Source: Bacteroidota bacterium
Lineage (GTDB): Bacteria > Bacteroidota > Bacteroidia > Bacteroidales > B18-G4
Length of the DNA: 40,454 nt
Direction: 5' to 3'
Assembly (NCBI GenBank): GCA_018831055.1
Contig: JAHJRE010000171.1
Span: forward strand, 1 to 40,454
Program-made: the position numbers and the translations under genes
Shown here: piece after piece, positions 34,188 through 40,454 of the stretch
Layout: every line of letters begins with the position of its first letter
How positions within the stretch are numbered: the first letter of the stretch is position 1
Notes under the pieces: generated by a model
What the model saw: only the letters and a program-made list of their open reading frames with translations
The model's database searches: none
What the model was told of the DNA's origin: nothing

Positions 34188-36074
34188 TTATTCATAAGTA
34201 TAGGCTTGTATTGTATTATTATAGAAAGTCGGAACAATCAACATTTTTTTTGAGGGGATGTACTCGAAATCTGCACTATACTTTCCTTTGTTTTCAGTAT
34301 GCATAATCAATTTTATTGACCCTTCTTCTGAGACTTTATAAATCTTTCCTGACCATAATGAAACAAGCAATTCACCGTTATTAGCAACTTTGATCCCATC
34401 AATAAATCCTTTGGGAAACCTGGCAACTTTTGTAATATCTTTAGTGTCAAGATCAACTGCTTTAAGCCAGCTATCACCACTATTACCAAATAATAGTTTT
34501 CCCTTAAACATATAAAGAGAATTAGGGTCAAGAACTTCGTTACCTACCAGCCATTGTTCTGCTGTGCTGTCGGAAAGCTTCCATATTACATTTTTTCGTG
34601 AATCGGAAACATAAATATTCCCTTTTTCATCAATTGCAATATCATTTAAGAAAATAGAACCTGGAACGTCTATGTGCTTGATTATTTTATCATTATCCAG
34701 ATCAATTTCCGCTACCTGATTTCGCTCAGCAACATAAAGTTTGTCATTATATATTGTCATCCCTAATGGATTCTTCAAACCACCAATCCATTTTAAATCA
34801 ATAATTTCACCTTTTAGTGAAACTTTTGATATATGTTGATTTACATTTGGATTACCAACATTTAGCTGGTCGAAGTTGGAAACATAAAGCACATCTCTTT
34901 TAGGATCATACACAACAGATTCAGAGATATTAAATTGCTTTTCTGTTTCCCAGAGTTCGGTCATATTTTCATTCTTGTAAATCAAACTACCGTACTGAAA
35001 CATGAATCCCCATCCACCCATTACTTCAACCAAACCTATGAGTAATTCATTCTTACCTCTTTTTAAAGGGAGATAGACTGCATCATGCAAACCAATTATT
35101 CCTAAAAAGGAAGGATCACGTTGAGTGTACGCACTATTTCCGAAATACATTTTTTGTCCATTCAAGAATAGCATTATCGCATCACTATATCCGAATTTCA
35201 ATTCGATAAGTGAATCCTGATCGACATTAATAATGGTTTTGGCATATATTATATCTGAGGCCATCGTAATTCTGCCGTAATGATTCGCAATATTTACAAG
35301 CCCGCTTTCATCCGCTTTGATTTTCTTCCAGTTAATTTCACCCAGATTTTGCTGCGAGGGAGTCTTCTCAAAATCAACTTCCAATATTCCGAAAGGTTGA
35401 GAGATTTCCCAGTCTGAGATAAACCCAATTGGAGTGTCTTTGACAGGTGGAACATCAAAAATTACCTCATCAGTTTGGTAATAAGAAAAGTTTGAAAAAT
35501 ATGCGCTGTTATCTATTGGGCCGCTTAAACCAATGGAGCCATCACTATCTCCATGATATAGTTCAAAGATGTCAAAAGATGATGATAGGGTATCATTAAT
35601 AAATACTCTGGCCCTTGAATCTTTAATTTCTAATTTAACATGAAACCATTCGTTTTTTGGAATGATTACTGAAGCTGTATTACCCTCTCCGTTGAAGAGT
35701 TGCCATGAATCGATTCCGTTACAGCAAGGTGTATATTGCAATGCGTCAGGATAAAGTCCGGCCCGATGCGGGCGAATATAGAAATGTTCAAAATTACCCG
35801 GAGAACTTATTCTGAAATTAATTCCAGGGTAAGATCGTCCGCCATTGACAGCCATATCGACTTCTATTATTCCATTCTTGAATTTTAAATCAGAAACTAC
35901 CCCAAAACCTTTAAAGGTCTTTCGTCCAAGATAATCAAGAGTTTCACCCTGAATAATTTTAAATTGCTGCGAATTAAAATCGACATGATTTTTCTGTTGT
36001 TGTGCTTGCAAAGATACACCTGGATGCAAACCCAAAATGCAGCATATCATAATGATGTGAGTATGTAATTTCAT
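34188..36074 (-). CDS. Exported LamG-like plus beta-propeller (NHL/SMP-30-like) protein
   Basis: The 628-aa product has a signal peptide (about residues 1-24). The first ~210 residues have strand patterns of a concanavalin-like (LamG/3-keto-disaccharide hydrolase type) fold: FKNGIIEVDMAVNGG, NFRISSPGNFEHFYIRPHR and WFHVKLEIKDSRARVFIND. The C-terminal ~250 residues are a repeated beta-propeller (VYDPKRDVLYVSNFD, GMTIYNDKLYVAERNQ, DIAIDEKGNIYVSDSR, IKVANNGELLVSLW), NHL/SMP-30-like. It probably binds or processes a small molecule or glycan outside the cytoplasm; no catalytic residues can be assigned. It sits between the two amidohydrolases on the same strand. Confidence 0.8.
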   Translation of the reverse strand: MKLHTHIIMICCILGLHPGVSLQAQQQKNHVDFNSQQFKIIQGETLDYLGRKTFKGFGVVSDLKFKNGIIEVDMAVNGGRSYPGINFRISSPGNFEHFYIRPHRAGLYPDALQYTPCCNGIDSWQLFNGEGNTASVIIPKNEWFHVKLEIKDSRARVFINDTLSSSFDIFELYHGDSDGSIGLSGPIDNSAYFSNFSYYQTDEVIFDVPPVKDTPIGFISDWEISQPFGILEVDFEKTPSQQNLGEINWKKIKADESGLVNIANHYGRITMASDIIYAKTIINVDQDSLIELKFGYSDAIMLFLNGQKMYFGNSAYTQRDPSFLGIIGLHDAVYLPLKRGKNELLIGLVEVMGGWGFMFQYGSLIYKNENMTELWETEKQFNISESVVYDPKRDVLYVSNFDQLNVGNPNVNQHISKVSLKGEIIDLKWIGGLKNPLGMTIYNDKLYVAERNQVAEIDLDNDKIIKHIDVPGSIFLNDIAIDEKGNIYVSDSRKNVIWKLSDSTAEQWLVGNEVLDPNSLYMFKGKLLFGNSGDSWLKAVDLDTKDITKVARFPKGFIDGIKVANNGELLVSLWSGKIYKVSEEGSIKLIMHTENKGKYSADFEYIPSKKMLIVPTFYNNTIQAYTYE

Positions 36075-36192
36075 ATTATTAATTTTATTTATTATTGATC
36101 ATATACTTAGTAGGTTCTATTCAAATATTGACAAAAACAGTTTATTTATGCCTGCCCCATCATTGTAATAAAATTGTCTGTTAAATGGAATC

Positions 36193-36681
36193 TTAAAGAC
36201 TTATTTCGCCAATAACTTTTGGCCCCTGAATAAAGATTTTTGTGACTTCTCTTGGTAACTCTACAATGAGATACCTCTTAAATTTATCGTTTTTACCAAC
36301 TCCAATATTTATAGAAACTTCCGGATCGGTATACCAATATTCTGTGGTTGTTCCTGTACCTCTATCGATCACCTTTGTTCCAAAAGCAACTGCTGCAGTA
36401 ACCAACACCTGGCCCCTGTATTGAAACATACAATTGAACATCTTTGGGTACAATCCAAATTCTCCTTCATCATAGGATGTAATCTCTAATTTAACTTCAA
36501 ATAATTGGTTGCTACGCTTATTTGCCGATATTAAGTCTCCGCTTTCGCTGGTAAAGTTCTCAATCTTTTTGACCTCGGCTATCTGAACCTCAAACTTGCC
36601 AAAGTCAAGCAATTTTTGACTAAAAATGTGAGATGCTGATAATAAAATAGCACATACGAGTAAAGTAATTTTAGTTTTCAT
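36193..36681 (-). CDS. Exported DUF4352-like protein
   Basis: The 162-aa product has a signal peptide (MKTKITLLVCAILLSASHIF, then SQ). The mature part is all-beta: a first segment FEVQIAEVKKIEN, a middle with EVKLEITSYD and an end with LIVELPREVTKIFI. This strand order resembles immunoglobulin-like DUF4352/TQXA-type stabilising domains, but I treat the assignment as tentative. It starts 14 bp after the amidohydrolase stop, so the two are an operon and could work together. Confidence 0.7.
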   Translation of the reverse strand: MKTKITLLVCAILLSASHIFSQKLLDFGKFEVQIAEVKKIENFTSESGDLISANKRSNQLFEVKLEITSYDEGEFGLYPKMFNCMFQYRGQVLVTAAVAFGTKVIDRGTGTTTEYWYTDPEVSINIGVGKNDKFKRYLIVELPREVTKIFIQGPKVIGEISL

Positions 36682-36695
36682 TTTATTTATTTATT

Positions 36696-37967
36696 TTAGT
36701 TAATAATTAATCCATTTTTTATTACGAACTTAACTTCTTCAATATTATGAATATCATTAAGTGGGTTTTTTGTAAGTACAACAAGATTCGCAATTTTTCC
36801 TACTTCAATGGTTCCCTGTGTATTATCGATTCCCAATACTTCACAGTTGTAAATAGTAGCTGCTCTTAGAGCATCTATCGGGCTTATTCCGGTTTTTGTT
36901 ACCAGAAATTCAATTTCTTCATGAAGTGGTAGATTATCAATTTCATTCCCTGGAAAGAAGATATCTGTTCCTGCAATAATCTTTACCCCTTCATCATAAG
37001 CTGCTTTTACTATTTTATAAACAGCCGAATTTAATTCGTCCACCTTTTTTCTATCTGTGTTTGAACTAAACATTTCTCTTGATACTACAATGGTAGGATC
37101 AAGATAAATGTTGTTATTCTTCATAATATCAAATAAACTTTTATTTCTGAACGAATCAGAATAAACAGGATCCAAATTTTTAGAACCGTCTTTATAATTC
37201 CAATCAGGTGGAGATAGTAAAAAATAAACATGTGAAACAACTTCAATGCCAGCATTAATAACATCTTCAGGAGTTGCAGGATAAACTTCCCAATGCGCCC
37301 AAACTTTCATATTCTGCTTTTTTGCTTCTTCTGATAATTTAGAAACTAAAGCAGCAGACAAATAAGCATAAATCTTTATTCCGGTTGCCCCACAATTTTT
37401 GGCGTCGCTGATAATTTTAATAATATTACTTGTATCATCAACAAGTCTCATCCATGGTGCTTCGCCTATCGAATAATTTGACGATGTTGATAATCGCACC
37501 CTTGAATCATTCTTTATCAACTCCTCCCCACCCATGAGAGCTGAAAAATAAATATCAGGCCCGATAAGTTCACCTGACTTAACTGCATCCTGTAACAATT
37601 TTAAATATTCTCCATCACCTGCCATGTCCCTAAGAGCTGTTACACCGTGTTTTAATGCAATTGTTAAATTTTTTTCCGGAATAGCAGTAATATGAGTGTG
37701 CCCTTCTATAAGTCCGGGAATAATATAGCACCCTTCCAGATTAAGTAATTTGGCCCCTGTATAATTCTTATCTTCAGAATGTTGATTTATTTCTTTGATT
37801 ACTGATCCCTCAATCACGATATCAACATTGCTGCATAACTTACCCTTTTTCACATCAACGAAATTTGTGTTTTTTAATACAATCAATTCTGTTTCTTGAG
37901 CAAATGCAGGTAAGAAAATTAATAATCGTGCTATTATTAAAACAGCAATAAAAGTAGTTTTCTTCAT
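36696..37967 (-). CDS. Exported amidohydrolase (imidazolonepropionase-like)
   Basis: The 423-aa product has a signal peptide (MKKTTFIAVLIIARLLIFLP, then AFAQ) and an amidohydrolase TIM barrel. Metal ligands by family pattern: HTH (His90, His92), Lys198 in the KIYAY segment (possibly carbamylated), His225 (KVWAHWE), His246 (VVSHVYF) and Asp335 (AGTD). The C-terminal strand region (LGIDNTQGTIEVGKIANLVVL) is the typical returning beta-sandwich. It acts on an amide, lactam or similar bond outside the cytoplasm; the substrate is unknown. The split gene at 32806-34118 is a paralog. Confidence 0.9.
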   Translation of the reverse strand: MKKTTFIAVLIIARLLIFLPAFAQETELIVLKNTNFVDVKKGKLCSNVDIVIEGSVIKEINQHSEDKNYTGAKLLNLEGCYIIPGLIEGHTHITAIPEKNLTIALKHGVTALRDMAGDGEYLKLLQDAVKSGELIGPDIYFSALMGGEELIKNDSRVRLSTSSNYSIGEAPWMRLVDDTSNIIKIISDAKNCGATGIKIYAYLSAALVSKLSEEAKKQNMKVWAHWEVYPATPEDVINAGIEVVSHVYFLLSPPDWNYKDGSKNLDPVYSDSFRNKSLFDIMKNNNIYLDPTIVVSREMFSSNTDRKKVDELNSAVYKIVKAAYDEGVKIIAGTDIFFPGNEIDNLPLHEEIEFLVTKTGISPIDALRAATIYNCEVLGIDNTQGTIEVGKIANLVVLTKNPLNDIHNIEEVKFVIKNGLIIN

Positions 37968-38137
37968 TTATTATTTTCTCATTTTAGTTTTGTGGTTTTA
38001 ATTCTTTTTTACATTCAGCATTTTTTTTGGCATTCTCGATATCAGGATTTAGCTTTAAGGATTTCTAATAATGTTAAAAGCGAATTCTTTTTGTCCATTT
38101 CTCATTTAGGCTTCACCTAAACCATTCAATAAATTTC

Positions 38138-39373
38138 CTACCATATACAAATCCGTAAATTCTCAGGAATATAGTATATTGATTTAATATCTATTTTGAA
38201 GACATCATAGAATTCATTCTGATTATATATTGGACCAATTGCTCTAAATTTTTGTGGTGTATGCGACCTTGTTAAACCTAATAATGCAAATTCAGGGGTG
38301 ACTTTCTCTCTCCAAAATGCCACATATGCTAAAAAATAGTTACGAATTACATCCAGCTTTTCCTTTTCTGAATATTGTGGAAATTTATCTTTCAAAAAGA
38401 GTTGTAATGCTAATAAAGATACTTCCACTCCACCCAAGTCAGCAAAGTTCTCCTGAAGAGTAGTTTTTCCATCTACTATATAGTTCTCTTGAATTGAATA
38501 TTTGTTAAACTGATTGATTAAGGAAGTATTAATATTTTCCCAATCCTTCTTAATAAATTTTTTTCCAAGCTTATCGAACGCATGAGTCATTTCATGCGCT
38601 ATCGTTCTACCAATTGTTGCAAACACTTCAGCAGCACCATTCTCATTAGAGAAATTTGAAGCATATAAAGTACCTGCATATATTTTTACTTTATTTTCAT
38701 TATAATTATATCTACAATCTGTCTCAAAAGGAGGCGATTCCCAATAAGGCTTTTCTGTATTTATAATGGCTTGATATTCTTCTGTTAACTCAATATTTGT
38801 TTCTAAAGAATTTGTTGAGAGTTCTGGTATTTTGGGAAGATGGGATATATCCGGAGCTCCAATTTCAAATTTCATATCTTCTAAGATTGATAGGAAGAAA
38901 TCAATATTTTTCTCTTCAATATGGTTGCTATTTTCAATTTTTTGCCTGAAAGTTAAGGCCAAATATTTTATTAATTCTTTAATTTTTTCTTCTTTTTCTT
39001 TTGGTATGGTAATTTTTGAAAATATTACACCAAATATTATTGGGTAATGCTTTTGAACTAAATAAACTCTTTTTCTTTCATTGGGAATATTTTCAGCTGC
39101 ACTTTTATAAAAATTTTGTAATTGAATCAATATGTATTGATTGTTCTCATCAAGTTCGTACTGTACTTTATCAGAAAGTATTTCGATCGATTTTTCAATA
39201 ATTTCTTCCCAAAGTATCCCCCAATTGTTAACTACACAAACTTTTTCAGGAATAATTGTATTATCCAGCCATTCTTTGTTTGCATATTCATAGAAATCAA
39301 AAATTGTATCTTTCTTCTGAGCCAGAATAATATTTGAATTGAAAAAACAAGTTAAAGTAAAAATAATAATCAT
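38138..39373 (-). CDS. Short exported M13 (neprilysin-like) metallopeptidase
   Basis: I prefer the start at 39373 (411 aa), where the signal peptide MIIIFTLTCFFNSNIILAQ begins; the frame extends 18 codons upstream. The protein has the M13 N-terminal mark DFYEYANKEWL and, near residue 260, the zinc motif HEMTH (His, Glu, His). The later ENFADLGG supplies the third ligand Glu and the Asp that orients it. The NENKVKIYAGTLY and RSHTPQKFRAIGP blocks replace the usual NPxxNxIxFPAG and VDxxxRxxxPEWFRV. Typical M13 enzymes are about 650-700 aa; here the large helical N-terminal gating domain is much reduced. It is likely a free or periplasmic peptidase of the Bacteroidota short type. Confidence 0.82.
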   Translation of the reverse strand: MIIIFTLTCFFNSNIILAQKKDTIFDFYEYANKEWLDNTIIPEKVCVVNNWGILWEEIIEKSIEILSDKVQYELDENNQYILIQLQNFYKSAAENIPNERKRVYLVQKHYPIIFGVIFSKITIPKEKEEKIKELIKYLALTFRQKIENSNHIEEKNIDFFLSILEDMKFEIGAPDISHLPKIPELSTNSLETNIELTEEYQAIINTEKPYWESPPFETDCRYNYNENKVKIYAGTLYASNFSNENGAAEVFATIGRTIAHEMTHAFDKLGKKFIKKDWENINTSLINQFNKYSIQENYIVDGKTTLQENFADLGGVEVSLLALQLFLKDKFPQYSEKEKLDVIRNYFLAYVAFWREKVTPEFALLGLTRSHTPQKFRAIGPIYNQNEFYDVFKIDIKSIYYIPENLRICIW

Positions 39374-39686
39374 GTATTTTTTGTAATTATCACCAATATT
39401 CAGAAAATTGTGGTTTATAAAATTCATAATTTCAATTATTCTAGATTAATATTTAGATTTACTATCCCACATTGATTCATCCATTCTATGTGTAACTCCT
39501 AACTCACAGTATGGATCATCTTTGAGTGATTCAAATCAAATCGTTTTGACTAGTATAGTTAATTCCAGTGGCTTGTGTATATTATGATCTGACGAAGATG
39601 AATCTTTTAAGCCGTGAAATGCAATTATTGAGGATAAAGTCGATAATTGTGATCCTTGAGGCAGCATATTTGGAAATGAGTATCTA

Positions 39687-40454
39687 TTATAATTCAATAC
39701 TATTTAAAAATTCTATAACTGATGCGTTGAAAGCTTCAGGCTGCTCAAAAGGAATCAGATGACCGGAATTATATATAATCCTACGCTTTGCATCAGGGAT
39801 TCCTGACTCAATCGCCCCTGAATGTGCATGAACATCCGGGATATCAAATTCACCAACCAAAACCAAAGTAGGTACGCTGATCTCAGAGAGAAATTTTATC
39901 GCGGTTCGTTCAGCGGGTTTCATATAATTGAATTTCTCAGCATCAACATTGATCGGATTGGCTTGTAACAATTTTAAGCATGTTTCTTTTGCCTCTAAAT
40001 TTTCCGGATATATCTGATAAGGATCTTCCCTTCCAAAATATTGAATCATTTTTGGTGGACTGGCCAATAGCTTCTCCAATGAATTGACATGACCACCACG
40101 GGTCATAAAATGAGACGTATAAGAAAACCCTCCTACTATAGCACCAACTAAAACCAAGGCAGATACATTTTGGGGATATTTCAGGGTGAAATCGATGGCC
40201 AAACCACCACCGGCCGACATCCCGAACACGATAGCCTTATCTATCCTTAGCTGAACAAACAGTTGTTTTAGATCCTCAACATCTGAGAAAGGGGTAGGAG
40301 GATTAGGAGATTTACCGTAACCACGACGATCGTAGCGGACAACGCAATAACTTTTTGCAAATACGGGGAATTGTTTATCCCAAATTTCGCAGTGTATTAA
40401 TCCATCATGAATTAAGATGATGTTATCTCCCTTACCAGCAATTTCGTAATATAA
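39687..40454 (-). CDS. Alpha/beta hydrolase, 5' end cut by the window edge
   Basis: The frame is open to the end of the window and beyond, although an internal GTG at 40229 can be read as a start; the true N-terminus lies outside. Translating from 40454 gives an alpha/beta hydrolase start region (LILIHDG oxyanion-type loop, then VVRYDRRGYGKSPNPP). The nucleophile elbow GMSAGG (Ser) follows, with the acid in LVGEFDIPD and the catalytic His in NSGHLIPFEQPEAF. This fits a haloperoxidase/3-oxoadipate enol-lactonase-like hydrolase. No signal peptide can be judged because the start is missing. It ends 259 bp before the M13 gene; that gap shows no clear gene. Confidence 0.88.
   Translation of the reverse strand, partial: LYYEIAGKGDNIILIHDGLIHCEIWDKQFPVFAKSYCVVRYDRRGYGKSPNPPTPFSDVEDLKQLFVQLRIDKAIVFGMSAGGGLAIDFTLKYPQNVSALVLVGAIVGGFSYTSHFMTRGGHVNSLEKLLASPPKMIQYFGREDPYQIYPENLEAKETCLKLLQANPINVDAEKFNYMKPAERTAIKFLSEISVPTLVLVGEFDIPDVHAHSGAIESGIPDAKRRIIYNSGHLIPFEQPEAFNASVIEFLNSIEL

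Noticed and set aside
38105-38121. Hairpin TTTAGG-cttca-CCTAAA between amidohydrolase and M13 gene
   Set aside because: Only a six-base stem and no T-tract on the minus strand; too weak to call a terminator.
39568-39762. Plus-strand frame of 64 codons between the M13 and hydrolase genes
   Set aside because: Its second half overlaps the hydrolase 3' end in antisense and there is no recognisable domain or ribosome site.

Overview
The window looks like a piece of a Bacteroidota chromosome, probably of the Bacteroidales/Marinilabiliales type. The evidence is: proteins with type IX secretion (T9SS) C-terminal tails, a TonB-dependent receptor paired with a DUF4249 lipoprotein, a DUF5606 protein, the Rnf gene order B-C-D-G-E-A, and promoters resembling the Bacteroidota -33 TTTG / -7 TAnnTTTG pattern. 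No rRNA, tRNA, CRISPR array or transposase gene was seen.

Layout. Positions 1-538 hold repeats only. Positions 539-5448 carry two tandem paralogous secreted T9SS proteins separated by a 30-bp-arm palindrome. Positions 5726-10795 are a complete rnfBCDGEA operon (Na+/H+-pumping ferredoxin:NAD+ oxidoreductase) closed by a strong terminator. A promoter overlapping that terminator should start marC-ftsE (10879-12234). Two overlapping glycosyltransferases run the other way (12223-14458) and are divergent from murB (14555-15574). After a 35-bp-unit repeat cluster come a DUF2752 gene and a TM2 gene (15897-16561). On the minus strand follow pyrK-pyrD, DUF5606, an MsbA-like ABC exporter and purB (16554-22092). 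Next are a small unknown gene and an outer-membrane uptake pair, TonB receptor plus DUF4249 lipoprotein (22286-25837), then a barrel-like protein (25963-26682). A second heptamer-repeat region precedes a rhomboid protease gene (27064-27729), which converges on a POT-like transporter (27747-29207).

From about 29.3 kb to the end the character changes. The DNA is visibly more AT-rich, every gene is on the minus strand, and nearly all products are predicted exported enzymes: an ankyrin/metallo-beta-lactamase fusion, a membrane-anchored serine-beta-lactamase-like hydrolase, two paralogous exported amidohydrolases (one broken by a 1-base frameshift), a LamG-like/beta-propeller protein, a small DUF4352-like protein, an unusually short M13 metallopeptidase and an edge-truncated alpha/beta hydrolase. 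I read this as an acquired or fast-evolving exported-hydrolase island. Its left edge coincides with a dispersed repeat that supplies the last codons of the ankyrin/MBL gene.

The first 29 kb combine core functions (Rnf energy conservation, peptidoglycan, pyrimidine and purine synthesis, envelope export) with ordinary Bacteroidota surface proteins. The most unusual material is the hydrolase island and at least four different families of short intergenic repeats. I do not see a clear-cut new defence or mobile system; the hydrolase island is the best candidate for an undescribed functional unit, and its function is unproven.
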